Shown: positions 15,858 to 24,844 of the stretch, piece after piece | Position numbering within the stretch: the stretch's first letter is position 1 | Layout of the letters: each line of letters starts with the position of its first letter | Assembly: GCA_947177635.1 (NCBI GenBank) | Contig: CAMWVQ010000003.1 | Coordinates: 1 to 64,000, forward strand | Source: an uncultured Porphyromonadaceae bacterium | GTDB lineage: Bacteria; Bacteroidota; Bacteroidia; Bacteroidales; Muribaculaceae | Length of the DNA stretch: 64,000 bases | Direction: 5' to 3' | Translations under genes and position numbers: made by a program | Notes under the pieces: model-generated | Databases searched by the model: none | The model's input: the letters and a program-made list of their open reading frames with translations, nothing else | Told to the model about the DNA's origin: nothing

Positions 15858-15918
15858 GCTGTGTATACACCACACCAATAACCCTTGTGACAATCAACTA
15901 CATCATTAAAGTTCAGTA

Positions 15919-16680
15919 ATGTCACTCGCGCCTATAATATTCCTGATTTGTTTGATGTTCTGGATTGCCTATCTTATTTATGTCAAACAAAAAGAACGGA
16001 AACTTATTGAACTGGTCACGCCAATAACTCGTGGAGAGTGGTCAGAACGTAGAGTGATACTGAATTTATTGAAGGAAGGCATCAATCCGAAAGCGATATT
16101 CCACGACTTATATATTCGAAAACCAAGTGGAGAGTACACGCAGGTAGATATAGCCGTCGCAACTAAAGCTGGCATTATTGTTTTCGAAGTAAAAGATTAT
16201 AGCGGCTGGATTTTCGGCAACGAACATCAAAGATATTGGACACAAATATTGGCATATGGTAAAGAAAAGCATCGCTTTTATAATCCCGTTATGCAGAATG
16301 CTGGGCATATACAAGCTATCAGACGATGTTTGCCACAAAATCCCGGCATCCCAATCTATTCAGTAATAGTATTCTTTGGAAGCAGCGAGTTTAAAAATAT
16401 TACTTGTAATGCAGACAATACTTTTATAATTTATCCTCATTCTATTCGTCAGGTGGTTTCTGAAATCTTGAGACAGCCTGATGCAAACTTCGGTAATAAA
16501 TATGAGATAATGGGCTTATTTACCAAGGCCGTTCAAAACGGCAATGACCCTGTGATTGTTGAATGTCAAATTAATTCAGCAGCATATTATGGTCGCAACA
16601 AGCCTCATTCTGCATACACCCCATCGCTTACTTCATTATTCTGTTTCAGGATGTTCTCACACAAAAGGAGATTTTGGTAA
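15919..16680 (+). CDS. Membrane-anchored NERD-domain protein
   Basis: This 253-residue protein has an N-terminal membrane segment (LAPIIFLICLMFWIAYLIYV) followed by a NERD domain, a nuclease-related fold of the PD-(D/E)XK type. The visible pattern is GEWSERRVILNLL (conserved Glu), then EYTQVDIAVATKAGIIVFEV with the catalytic Asp, and EVKDYSG with the E-x-K pair. NERD proteins are common in accessory DNA and are inferred, not proven, to cut nucleic acid. The last 25 residues look unlike the family and the frame ends where the DUF3800 fragment starts. The original C terminus may therefore have been replaced by recombination. AT-rich codon use. Confidence 0.75.
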   Translation: MSLAPIIFLICLMFWIAYLIYVKQKERKLIELVTPITRGEWSERRVILNLLKEGINPKAIFHDLYIRKPSGEYTQVDIAVATKAGIIVFEVKDYSGWIFGNEHQRYWTQILAYGKEKHRFYNPVMQNAGHIQAIRRCLPQNPGIPIYSVIVFFGSSEFKNITCNADNTFIIYPHSIRQVVSEILRQPDANFGNKYEIMGLFTKAVQNGNDPVIVECQINSAAYYGRNKPHSAYTPSLTSLFCFRMFSHKRRFW

Positions 16681-16689
16681 TCAGGTCAT

Positions 16690-16831
16690 ATGGAATTTTA
16701 GTGTCACGTCAGAATCTCAAAGCTTTGAATAAAGCATTTGAGGACTTGAAGATGGAAATATTTAGAACAAGAGAGGCGATAATCCATTCAGTTGATATTT
16801 ACAAATGGTGTGGACTCCTTTCCGTTCTCGC
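16690..16831 (+). pseudogene. Fragment of a second DUF3800 gene
   Basis: About 140 bp here match 13238-13379 of the DUF3800 gene at roughly 85-90 per cent by eye. It encodes ILVSRQNLKALNKAFEDLKM and then a variant of the following residues. The N-terminal acidic motif and the C-terminal QxADLxAY block are absent. It abuts the NERD gene on one side and the dnaN promoter region on the other, so it marks one edge of the AT-rich island. Confidence 0.7.
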
Positions 16832-16873
16832 GGTTATTTTTCCCATAGGGTTGCGGAAGATTTTCCGGGGAAT

Positions 16874-16906
16874 TTTGGGAAAACAGAGATATATTTCGTA
16901 AATTTG
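16874..16906 (+). promoter_or_regulatory. Promoter of dnaN
   Basis: TTTG (16874-16877), 21 bp, TAAATTTG (16899-16906), about 50 bp before the dnaN start codon. The match to the Bacteroidales consensus is good. Confidence 0.7.
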
Positions 16907-16956
16907 CGTGTTAAACAACAGCTAACGATATATTCCCTAAATATACAAGACCGACA

Positions 16957-18111
16957 ATGAAGTTCACTGTATCCAGCCGGGCCTTGTACTCGACTCTCTC
17001 GGGAGTCAGCAAGACCATCAATTCCAAGAATACCCTGACGGTTCTCGACAATTTCCTCCTGGAAGTTGACGCCGAGAAGGAGTTGCTGACCGTGACGGCC
17101 TCCGACACCGAGAACACTCTGGTCGCCCGTCTGGCAGTAAGCCAAGCCGACGAAAGCGGACGCTTCCTCGCCAACGCCAAGCGTCTCTGTGACATAGGCA
17201 AGGAGCTTCCCGCCGTTGATGTGGAAATTTCGGTTGACCTCGATTCCCTGGCGATGCAGATTGACTTCCCCGGCGGAAAGTTCGACCTCGTGGCCCTCGA
17301 CGCCAACCAGTATCCTGTCAGCAGCGACCCCCTCGCCGAGATTTCCGCCACTGACGGTGATGTCCCCGCCGAGCTGCTTCTCCCCTCGTCTATGCTGATG
17401 GCGGGTATTGAAAACACCATGTTCGCCGTGGCCACCGACCAGATTCGTCCCCAGCTGATGGGTATCCTCTGGGATGTCAAGCCCGACGGCATCATATTCG
17501 TGGCCACCGACACCCGAAAGCTGGTCAAGTATGAGAACAAGACCGCGGCTCCCGGCATCGAACGTCGTCTTATCCTCCCCCTCAAGCCTGCCGTGCTGCT
17601 CAAGCAGCTCCTCGCCAAGGAGGAGGATGTGAAGGTGGTGCTGACCGACAAGTCCGCCACATTCACCACCGAGAAGCTGACCCTCTCCTGCCGTCTCATC
17701 AAGGGGAACTTCCCCCCCTACGAGAGGGTGATTCCTGCCGACAACCCCTACGTGGCCACCTTTGACCGCGAGTCGATACTTACCGCCGTCCGCCGTGTCA
17801 GCGTCTGCGCCGACCCCGCCCACGGTCTGATGAAACTCCGTTTCACCCACGGTCTGCTCGAAATAAAGGTTGATGACACGAGCCATTCCACCTTTGCCGT
17901 CGAGAAAGTGCCTTGTGACTACAACGGGCGTGACATCGTCATCGGTTTCTCCGCCGGGTATCTCATCGAGATATTCAACACCCTCCCCACCGAGAACATC
18001 CTGATGAAGCTCGCCGATCCCTCCCGTCCCGGAGTGTTCGTGCCCGATGAGAACGCCGAGAACACCGAGCTGGTGATTATCCTCATGCCGATGACCGTCC
18101 AGGACTTCTGA
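16957..18111 (+). CDS. dnaN: DNA polymerase III subunit beta (sliding clamp)
   Basis: This 384-residue ring-forming clamp tethers polymerase III to DNA and serves as a docking site for repair proteins. The N terminus MKFTVSSRALYSTLSGVSKT and the block NTLTVLDNFLLEV are typical. Three clamp domains follow in order, with IRPQLMGILWDV and VATDTRKLVKYEN in the middle domain. The C terminus is DENAENTELVIILMPM, the usual LMP ending. Length is normal. It is separated from the DnaQ-like gene by 154 bp and is not beside dnaA, which is usual for Bacteroidales. GC content and codon use return to the chromosomal pattern here, sharply different from the island upstream. Confidence 0.96.
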   Translation: MKFTVSSRALYSTLSGVSKTINSKNTLTVLDNFLLEVDAEKELLTVTASDTENTLVARLAVSQADESGRFLANAKRLCDIGKELPAVDVEISVDLDSLAMQIDFPGGKFDLVALDANQYPVSSDPLAEISATDGDVPAELLLPSSMLMAGIENTMFAVATDQIRPQLMGILWDVKPDGIIFVATDTRKLVKYENKTAAPGIERRLILPLKPAVLLKQLLAKEEDVKVVLTDKSATFTTEKLTLSCRLIKGNFPPYERVIPADNPYVATFDRESILTAVRRVSVCADPAHGLMKLRFTHGLLEIKVDDTSHSTFAVEKVPCDYNGRDIVIGFSAGYLIEIFNTLPTENILMKLADPSRPGVFVPDENAENTELVIILMPMTVQDF

Positions 18112-18265
18112 TTCCTGTCGTCATCCCAATGATTGGAGAGGCCGACAGGCCGCTACCGCTACGCGGGTAGCCGCCATTCCGCCTGTTCCATAGAAAACAA
18201 ACTGAAAACAAACTCCCATTCTGCGCGCCTGATTCCGGAAAGTCTCGGGCGCGCGTGATAAGATA

Positions 18266-19033
18266 ATGAAACTCAACCTCGAAAGACCGGTGATGTTCTT
18301 CGACCTGGAGACCACCGGAACAGACATAATGCGTGACCGTATTGTCGAGATTTCGATGATAAAGGTGATGCCCGACGGCACCGATGTGCAGCGCACTGTC
18401 CGTGTCAACCCCGGATGCCCCATCCCGGCCGAAGCCACTGCCATCCACCATATAACCGATGAGGATGTGGCCGACAAACCCGCTTTCAGGGAGATTGCCG
18501 CAGGTCTGGCCGACAGCTTCTCGGGATGTGACCTCGCCGGTTTCAATTCCAACCGCTTCGACATCCCCCTCCTGGCTGAGGAGTTCGCCCGCGCCGGGAT
18601 AGATTTCGACTTCTCCGCCGCCCGTTTCATCGATGTGCAGACCATCTTCCATAAGAAGGAGCAGCGCACACTCTCGGCAGCGTACCGCTTTTATTGCAGC
18701 AAGGAACTTGAAGGGGCTCATTCGGCCAACGCCGACACCCGCGCCACCTATGAGGTGTTGATGGCGCAGCTCGACCGTTACGAAGACCTTCCCAACGATG
18801 TGGCGTTGCTTTCGGAGTACTCCGCGCAGAACAAGAATGTAGACCTTATGGGGCGTCTGATATATGACGACCTGCGCCGTGAGGTCATCAACTTCGGAAA
18901 ATACAAAGGGCAGCTCGCCGCCGATGTGTTGCGCCGCGACCCGGGCTATTTCAGCTGGATTCAGCAGGGAGACTTCCCCTCCAACACCAAACGTGCCTTC
19001 ATGGCCATCAAACTCCGCGCCCAGAAGCGCTGA
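18266..19033 (+). CDS. DnaQ-like 3'-5' exonuclease (DEDDh)
   Basis: This 255-residue exonuclease belongs to the family of the polymerase III epsilon subunit. Motif ExoI is FFDLETTGTD with the catalytic Asp and Glu. ExoII lies in LAGFNSNRFDIPLLAEEF, and ExoIII is AHSANADTRATYEVL with the catalytic His and Asp. A C-terminal extension of about 70 residues (from NKNVDLMGRLIYDDLRR to the end) contains FGKYKGQLAADVLRRDPGYF, a short module found after many such exonucleases. It may be the proofreading subunit or a general repair exonuclease; the sequence does not decide. Its TGA is followed at once by the ATG of coaBC, so the two are co-translated. Confidence 0.87.
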   Translation: MKLNLERPVMFFDLETTGTDIMRDRIVEISMIKVMPDGTDVQRTVRVNPGCPIPAEATAIHHITDEDVADKPAFREIAAGLADSFSGCDLAGFNSNRFDIPLLAEEFARAGIDFDFSAARFIDVQTIFHKKEQRTLSAAYRFYCSKELEGAHSANADTRATYEVLMAQLDRYEDLPNDVALLSEYSAQNKNVDLMGRLIYDDLRREVINFGKYKGQLAADVLRRDPGYFSWIQQGDFPSNTKRAFMAIKLRAQKR

Positions 19034-20275
19034 ATGTCCTCCGGAAACATTATGGAGAAATATCTCGCAGGAAAACATATAGTGCTCGGCATCACCGGGG
19101 GAATCGCCGCATACAAGTCGGCGATGCTCCTGCGTCTGATGATCAAGGCCGGAGCCGAGGTGCAGGTGGTGATGACCCCATCGGCCAAGGAGTTCATCAC
19201 CCCCGTTACCCTGTCGGCCTTGAGCGGCAAGCCGGTCGTCAGCGAGTTTTTCACGGCCAACAGCGGGGAGTGGCACAGCCATGTCGACCTCGGCCTGTGG
19301 GCCGACGCTATGGTCATAGCCCCGGCGACGGCATGCACCATCGGCAAGATGGCCAACGGTGTGGCCGACAACATGCTGGTCACCACCTACCTTTCGTCTA
19401 AAGCCCGTGTGTTTGTGGCCCCGGCGATGGACCTCGACATGATGGCCCACCCCTCGACGGTCGAGAACCTCAGACGTCTGCGCAGTTATGGCAACATAAT
19501 AATAGAACCTGCAGAGGGGGAGCTTGCCTCCCATCTCATCGGGAAAGGGCGTATGGAGGAGCCTGAGAACATCCTGAAAGTCCTCGAGGATTATTTCCGT
19601 CGTCAGGTGTCACCCTCCCCCCTCACCGGGAAAAAGGTGCTGGTGACCGCAGGGCCGACCCGCGAGAAGATAGACCCCGTCAGGTATATCTCCAACTATT
19701 CCACCGGGAAGATGGCATACGCCATATCCGACGAGCTAGCCTCCCGTGGGGCGGATGTGACGGTTGTGTCAGGGCCGGTATCGGTAAATGCTTCGGAACC
19801 GTCGGTAGAAGTGATCGGCGTGGAGTCGGGCCGTGAGATGGCCGCCGCCTGCGAGGCCCGTTTCCGGGATGCCGACATCGCTGTGATGTGTGCAGCCGTG
19901 GCCGACTACACGGTGGAGAATCCCTCCGAGGTGAAACTTAAACGGGAGGGAAACCTTCCCCCCGAGATAAAACTGGTCAAGAATCCCGACATCGCCCGTA
20001 TGCTCGGTGAGATGAAGGCCCCGGGGCAGATGCTTGTGGGGTTCGCCCTTGAGACCGACAACGAGGCCGACAACGCCCTCGACAAGATGGAGCGCAAGAA
20101 TCTCGACATGATTGTCCTCAATTCCTTGCGCGACAAAGGAGCGGGGTTCGCCACCGACACCAACAAGGTGACGGTTTTCACCCGGGGCAATGCTGTAGCC
20201 GAGGAATTTCCATTGAAGTCAAAACGGGAAGTGGCCGCCGACCTGGCCGACATCATAGAGCGGCGGTTTGGCTGA
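19034..20275 (+). CDS. coaBC: Bifunctional CoaBC (phosphopantothenoylcysteine synthase/decarboxylase)
   Basis: This enzyme makes 4'-phosphopantetheine for coenzyme A. The CoaB half joins phosphopantothenate and cysteine using CTP, and the CoaC half decarboxylates the product using FMN. The 413-residue protein has the flavin-binding start VLGITGGIAAYKSAMLLR, the active-site His region EWHSHVDLGLWADAMVIAPA and PAMDLDMM. The CoaB half starts at VLVTAGPTREKIDPVRYISN and includes KNPDIARMLG and VLNSLRDKGAGF. At the place where E. coli Dfp has the reductive cysteine (ACGDIGPGRM) this protein reads ASHLIGKGRM, with Ser for Cys. Start is ATG directly after the exonuclease stop; an internal ATG at 19052 is also possible. 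Confidence 0.94.
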   Translation: MSSGNIMEKYLAGKHIVLGITGGIAAYKSAMLLRLMIKAGAEVQVVMTPSAKEFITPVTLSALSGKPVVSEFFTANSGEWHSHVDLGLWADAMVIAPATACTIGKMANGVADNMLVTTYLSSKARVFVAPAMDLDMMAHPSTVENLRRLRSYGNIIIEPAEGELASHLIGKGRMEEPENILKVLEDYFRRQVSPSPLTGKKVLVTAGPTREKIDPVRYISNYSTGKMAYAISDELASRGADVTVVSGPVSVNASEPSVEVIGVESGREMAAACEARFRDADIAVMCAAVADYTVENPSEVKLKREGNLPPEIKLVKNPDIARMLGEMKAPGQMLVGFALETDNEADNALDKMERKNLDMIVLNSLRDKGAGFATDTNKVTVFTRGNAVAEEFPLKSKREVAADLADIIERRFG

Positions 20276-20372
20276 CCGTGATGACGTCATTCCGTCATTC
20301 CGTCATTCTGATTCGTAATGAGGGCGCGTCCACAGACCTTTCTCTCATCTGACTCTCTCTAAAACAAACCCG

Positions 20373-21341
20373 ATGAAACATCTGTTTTCAAAGAAACGAC
20401 TGCCAGGCTTGCATATCCTCAGGGGTATTCTGCCGTCGGCCATCTGCCTGATCGTCATGTTTTTCGCGTCGGGCCGGAAGGGCTGCGCGCAGGAGCTTAA
20501 CTGCCAGGTGGATTTCAACACCGACCAGATACAGTCAACCAACAAAAGTGTGTTCGAGACCCTGAAAGAGGCGGTCACGGAGTACATGAACGAGACCCAT
20601 TTCACCAATCTCCAGTTCACCACCAACGAGCGCATAGACTGCCGGATGTTCTTCACCATCAAGGAGTACACCGACAACAAGATGGTGGGTGACCTGCAGG
20701 TGCAGGTGTCGAGGCCGGTCTACAATTCAAGCTATACGACCACGCTGCTCAACTTCAAGGACAACAAGATAGAATTCGAATACCAGGAGGGGGAGCCGCT
20801 GACTTTCAGCCTCAACACGATGGAAAGCCAGCTGACGGCCATCCTGAATTTCTACGCCTACCTCTTCATCGCCATCGACAGCGACTCATTCGCCCCCAAC
20901 GGCGGCCAGCCGATGTTCGACCAGCTGGCGCAGATAGTCCAGATGGCCCAGTCTTCGGGCGAAAGCGGCTGGAAGGCGTTTGAAGACAAACGCAACCGCT
21001 CGGCCGTGTTGTCGGTGTTCACCGACCCCTCCACGTCGGTGCTTCGCCGCATGCTCTACGACTACCACCGCCTCGGCCTCGACGAGATGGCTCTTTCCCC
21101 CGACAAGGGGAGGGCCAAGATTACCGACACCCTCGACGGCCTGACGGCTGTCATGGATGTGGACGGCATGTCGGTCGGGCTGTCCATATTCAAGGATGCC
21201 AAACTTGACGAGCTGGTGAACATCTACACCAAGGGGTCGCAGACCGAGCGTGACAAGGTGGTAGAGATACTGACCCCGATTTATCCCACTGAGATGAAGC
21301 GGATAAACATGATAAAAGCGGGTACCAACAAGGAACAGTAA
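20373..21341 (+). CDS. DUF4835 (PorD-like) exported protein
   Basis: This 322-residue protein has an N-terminal hydrophobic signal (ILPSAICLIVMFFASGRKGC) and the DUF4835 pattern. The mature part starts ELNCQVDFNTDQIQSTNKSV and includes FETLKEAVTEYMNETHFTN and LLNFKDNKIEFEYQEGEPL. The middle reads LNFYAYLFIAIDSDSFAPNG and the end EILTPIYPTEMKRINMI. In Bacteroidetes the order coaBC-DUF4835-recN is conserved, as here. The family is called PorD because mutants in some species affect type IX secretion; its mechanism is unknown. The two T9SS-type cargo proteins at the far end of this window fit with such a system being present. RecN begins 13 bp downstream. Confidence 0.87.
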   Translation: MKHLFSKKRLPGLHILRGILPSAICLIVMFFASGRKGCAQELNCQVDFNTDQIQSTNKSVFETLKEAVTEYMNETHFTNLQFTTNERIDCRMFFTIKEYTDNKMVGDLQVQVSRPVYNSSYTTTLLNFKDNKIEFEYQEGEPLTFSLNTMESQLTAILNFYAYLFIAIDSDSFAPNGGQPMFDQLAQIVQMAQSSGESGWKAFEDKRNRSAVLSVFTDPSTSVLRRMLYDYHRLGLDEMALSPDKGRAKITDTLDGLTAVMDVDGMSVGLSIFKDAKLDELVNIYTKGSQTERDKVVEILTPIYPTEMKRINMIKAGTNKEQ

Positions 21342-21354
21342 CAGATACGCGACG

Positions 21355-23013
21355 ATGATAGAGAACCTCCACATATCGAACTACGCGCTGATTGACCGGG
21401 TGGATATCGCTTTCCATCCGGGCTTCAACATCATAACAGGTGAGACCGGTGCCGGAAAGTCTATAATGCTGGGCGCGCTGTCGCTCCTGCTCGGAGGTCG
21501 CGCCGACACCAAGGCTGTCCGCGACCCGAAAGTGAAGTCGGTCATCGAGGCCACATTCTCGGTCAAGGGATATGGTTCGCTTGAGGCTGTATGCAACGAG
21601 AACGATGTCGACTGGGATCCTGAGCATATAATCCTGAGGAGGGAAATAGCTCCCGGAGGGAGGTCGAGGGCGTTTGTCAACGACACCCCTGTCACCGTCG
21701 CCGTGCTGCAGGCAATCGCCCTGCAGCTTGTCGACATACATTCCCAGCACCAGAACCTCCTGCTGGTTTCCCCCCCATACCAGCTAAGGGTGATTGACTC
21801 CCTGGCCGGGAACAGCGACCGTCTGAAGAAGTTCGCCGAGGTTTATGGCCGCTACCGCCAGGCTGTGAAACATTACCAGCTGACGCGGCGCAACATCGAG
21901 CAGGCCCGGGATGAGGAGGAGTATCTCCGTTACCAGTACCAGCAGCTTGCCGACGCCCGCCTGGAAGCGGGGGAGCAGGACAATCTCGAACGTGAGCGGG
22001 AGGTGCTGATAAACATGGCCGACATCAAGGATTCGCTGCGCCGCCTCCTTGAGGCCCTTGGTGACGGTGAGGAGAATGTCGACACCCTGCTCAAGACCGC
22101 CACCGACGAGGCCGACTCCCTTACCGACCTCCTGGAGGGCACGGAGGGGATAACCGAACGGCTGCAGGTGCTGAGGGTGGAATGCCAGGACATTTACCAG
22201 ACATTCTCAGACGCCGACCGGCAGCTTTCGGCCGACCCCAGGGAGATAGAGGCCGTCGAGGAGCGTCTCAATGAGATTTACGACCTCGAACGCCGCCACA
22301 AGGTAGACTCCGTGGAGGCTCTGATAGAGATTCGCGACAAGATGGAGGAGAAACTGCGCAGCATTGACCTGGGCGATGAATCGCTCCATGCCCTCGGGCT
22401 TGCCGCCAAGAGAGCCAAGAAAGAGGCCCTCGACCTGGCGCGTGAGATTTCGGCCGTCAGGAAAGAGACGGCGGTGGAGTTCGCCCGGATATTGAGGGAG
22501 CGGGCGTTGCCGCTTGGCATGAAGAATCTCCAGGTTGAGGTCGCCGTCAAGGAGACCGAGCTGACCGCCACAGGCATCGACTTCATCGAATTCCTCTTCG
22601 CGTTCAACAAGAACCAGCAGCCGATGCCGGTTGGCAACACAGCCTCCGGCGGTGAAATCTCCCGCCTAATGCTTTCGATAAAGTCGATAGTCGCCGACAA
22701 GATGCAGCTGCCGTCAATCATATTCGACGAGGTTGACACCGGTGTGTCGGGCGATGTGGCCAACCGCATGGGTGAGATGATGCATGAGATTTCCCGCAAC
22801 ATACAGGTGATGGCCATCACCCACCTCCCGCAGGTGGCCGCCCAGGGCAACGCCCATTACAAGGTGTTCAAGGAGGACACAGACACCTCAACCGTAACCC
22901 GTGTGAGGGAACTGTCCGATGATGAGCGTGTTGACGAACTGGCCGTGATGCTGTCGGGGTCGGCTGTCAACGATGCCGCCCGTGCCAACGCCCGCTCTCT
23001 GCTCGGATTATGA
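21355..23013 (+). CDS. recN: DNA repair protein RecN
   Basis: This 552-residue SMC-like ATPase acts in repair of double-strand breaks. The N terminus reads MIENLHISNYALIDRVDIAF with Walker A GETGAGKSIM and the following LLLGGRADTKAVR typical of RecN. Coiled-coil arms span roughly residues 160-390 with the hinge-like middle. The C-terminal head carries the signature ASGGEISRLMLSIK, Walker B LPSIIFDEVDTGVSG and the H-loop MAITHLPQVAAQGNAHYKV. Length is normal. It follows DUF4835 by 13 bp and precedes rlmB by 24 bp, so these genes probably form one transcript. Confidence 0.95.
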   Translation: MIENLHISNYALIDRVDIAFHPGFNIITGETGAGKSIMLGALSLLLGGRADTKAVRDPKVKSVIEATFSVKGYGSLEAVCNENDVDWDPEHIILRREIAPGGRSRAFVNDTPVTVAVLQAIALQLVDIHSQHQNLLLVSPPYQLRVIDSLAGNSDRLKKFAEVYGRYRQAVKHYQLTRRNIEQARDEEEYLRYQYQQLADARLEAGEQDNLEREREVLINMADIKDSLRRLLEALGDGEENVDTLLKTATDEADSLTDLLEGTEGITERLQVLRVECQDIYQTFSDADRQLSADPREIEAVEERLNEIYDLERRHKVDSVEALIEIRDKMEEKLRSIDLGDESLHALGLAAKRAKKEALDLAREISAVRKETAVEFARILRERALPLGMKNLQVEVAVKETELTATGIDFIEFLFAFNKNQQPMPVGNTASGGEISRLMLSIKSIVADKMQLPSIIFDEVDTGVSGDVANRMGEMMHEISRNIQVMAITHLPQVAAQGNAHYKVFKEDTDTSTVTRVRELSDDERVDELAVMLSGSAVNDAARANARSLLGL

Positions 23014-23037
23014 TATCAATGAGAAAAACAAACCGCG

Positions 23038-23781
23038 ATGCTTGAAAAAAACGAATATATTTTTGGCCTCAGGGCTGTGATTGAGGCCATTGAGGCCGGT
23101 AAGGATATCGACAAGGTGCTTGTAAGGAAAGACCTGTCAGGCGACCTCGCCAAGGAGTTCTTCGAAGTGGCGAGGCGCTACGGGGTGGTTTTGCAGCGCG
23201 TGCCCGCAGAGCGCATCGACCGTATCACCCGCAAGAACCACCAGGGGGTGCTGGCCATACTTTCGGCTGTCACATACCATTCGCTCGAGAACCTTGTGCC
23301 GCAGCTCTATGAGGAGGGTAAAATGCCCTTTGTGGTACTGCTCGACGGGGTGACCGACGTGCGTAACTTCGGCGCGATAGCCCGCACATGCGAGTGTGCC
23401 GGTGTCGACGCCATCGTCATTCCCGAGAGGGGAGGGGTGGGTGTCAACGGCGACGCCATGAAGACCTCGGCCGGTGCGCTTAATTACCTTCCGGTCTGCC
23501 GCGAGAAGTCGATACTTTCAGCTGTGCGTTTCCTCAAGGATAACGGTTACAGCATCGTGTCGGCAACCGAGAAGGGTGCCCGCAACTACACCGAGGGTGA
23601 TTACACAGGCCCTGTCGGACTGGTCATGGGGGCCGAGGACATAGGTATCTCCCCCGAGATTCTGCGCATTTCCGACACCCTCGCTGCCATCCCCCAGAAA
23701 GGCAACATCGGGTCTCTGAATGTCTCTGTGGCAGCCGGTGTGATGATCTATGAGGTCGTCCGCCAGCGAATGTCGGAGTAA
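23038..23781 (+). CDS. rlmB: 23S rRNA (guanosine-2'-O)-methyltransferase RlmB
   Basis: This 247-residue SpoU/TrmH-family enzyme uses S-adenosylmethionine to methylate the ribose of a guanosine in 23S rRNA (G2251 in E. coli). The N-terminal substrate-binding part starts YIFGLRAVIEAIEAGKDIDK and includes the ribosome-type HQGVLAILS. The knotted catalytic domain carries motif 1 LLDGVTDVRNFGAIARTCEC, then VGLVMGAEDIGIS (motif 2) and IPQKGNIGSLNVSVAAGVMI (motif 3). All three SPOUT motifs are intact. It is placed directly behind recN. A second SpoU-type enzyme occurs at 50.8 kb. Confidence 0.92.
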   Translation: MLEKNEYIFGLRAVIEAIEAGKDIDKVLVRKDLSGDLAKEFFEVARRYGVVLQRVPAERIDRITRKNHQGVLAILSAVTYHSLENLVPQLYEEGKMPFVVLLDGVTDVRNFGAIARTCECAGVDAIVIPERGGVGVNGDAMKTSAGALNYLPVCREKSILSAVRFLKDNGYSIVSATEKGARNYTEGDYTGPVGLVMGAEDIGISPEILRISDTLAAIPQKGNIGSLNVSVAAGVMIYEVVRQRMSE

Positions 23782-23812
23782 GGAGTAAGATGTGGATATA
23801 AGGTAATTTGCT

Positions 23813-24844
23813 ATGTGTAAAAAGTATGTGTTAGGTGCGTTGGCCGCTATGGCGGCTTTCAGCGCCGGGGCCGCTCCGTCCGACAGCGACGCGGCGGTGG
23901 AGAAGAAGCTGGACCGTACCCCGAAAATCCATGGGGTGTTCCGTGGACGTTACGAGGGGGCGTGGCCTGATTATCAGCAGCGTTTCCAGGTGTGTAACGC
24001 CCGGGTCTCGCTGGAGGGGAAAATCCTCGAAGACCTTGACTATTTTTTCCGCGTCGACCTGTGTGACCGTGGAACGATGAAATTCCTCGACGCCTGGGCA
24101 CGTTGGAAGTTCGCCGGAGAGTTTGCCGTCCAGGCCGGGCGGTTCAGGGTCCCGTTCGGGGTGGATGCGTTCCGCGGCCCCGGCGGATACATCTTCGCCA
24201 ACCGCTCATTCATCGGCAAAAACATGGCCAACCTGCGCCAGGTGGGTGTTCAGTTGGGATATTACAGTTCAACACTCCCTCTTACCATTGAGGCGGGAAT
24301 CTTCAACTCATCTACAGCCGCCGACCAGGAGGTCTGGCAGAAAGACCTCGATTATGCCGCCAAGGCATCCTACCGCCTGGGGAATGTCACCCTCTCAGCG
24401 GGTTTCCTCTCGATGAAGCCGAAAGGGGTCAGGATGAACATTGTTGACGGCTCGGTATCCTGGAAGGCAGGCAATCTGTTGCTCGAAGGTGAGTATCAGC
24501 ATCTCGACTATTGCGGTGACGCATACAAGGATGTCAATGCGTGGCTCGCGTTCGCCTCATACGGGATTCCGGTGAACTGGCGCCCGTTCAACCTCTGGAG
24601 CTTCCATGGGAGGTTTGACGCGATGACCGACCATTCGACCGGCTCCCCCGATCCGGACGGTTTCCTGGTCACCGATGACGCGGCCCGTCGCCGTATCACG
24701 GTCGGCACCTCCCTGGCCTGCAATATCAAGAAGGTTAAGGCGGAAATCATAGTCGATTATGAGAAATATTTCTACGATTCGGGAGTCGTGGCTCCCGTGG
24801 GGCAGAATGACAAGATTGTGGCCGAACTGGTGCTGAAGTTCTGA
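23813..24844 (+). CDS. OprP/OprO-like porin family protein
   Basis: This is a 343-residue predicted outer membrane barrel. It has a signal peptide (KKYVLGALAAMAAFSAGAAP) and the block FFRVDLCDRGTMKFLDAWAR followed by QAGRFRVPFG. These are typical of the phosphate-selective porin (OprO/OprP) family as seen in Bacteroidetes. Strand-like alternation continues to the terminal VAELVLKF, ending in Phe as barrels do. The permeating solute is not known; Bacteroidetes members are not proven phosphate pores. It starts 31 bp after rlmB and converges on the U32 gene, with a hairpin between them. Confidence 0.8.
   Translation: MCKKYVLGALAAMAAFSAGAAPSDSDAAVEKKLDRTPKIHGVFRGRYEGAWPDYQQRFQVCNARVSLEGKILEDLDYFFRVDLCDRGTMKFLDAWARWKFAGEFAVQAGRFRVPFGVDAFRGPGGYIFANRSFIGKNMANLRQVGVQLGYYSSTLPLTIEAGIFNSSTAADQEVWQKDLDYAAKASYRLGNVTLSAGFLSMKPKGVRMNIVDGSVSWKAGNLLLEGEYQHLDYCGDAYKDVNAWLAFASYGIPVNWRPFNLWSFHGRFDAMTDHSTGSPDPDGFLVTDDAARRRITVGTSLACNIKKVKAEIIVDYEKYFYDSGVVAPVGQNDKIVAELVLKF

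Noticed and set aside
16834..17886. 350-codon minus-strand frame opposite dnaN
   Set aside because: It lies fully antisense to a well-supported sliding clamp gene and reads as a His/Gly/Val-rich shadow.
18112..18265. Possible regulatory RNA between dnaN and the exonuclease gene
   Set aside because: Only a 6-bp GCTACC/GGTAGC pairing is visible, with no promoter or terminator.
18083..19534. 483-codon minus-strand frame
   Set aside because: It spans the complement of two clear genes (exonuclease and coaBC) and has no family-like sequence.
20281..20312. Short repeats of GTCATTCC behind coaBC
   Set aside because: Three imperfect 9-bp units are too short and simple to call an element.
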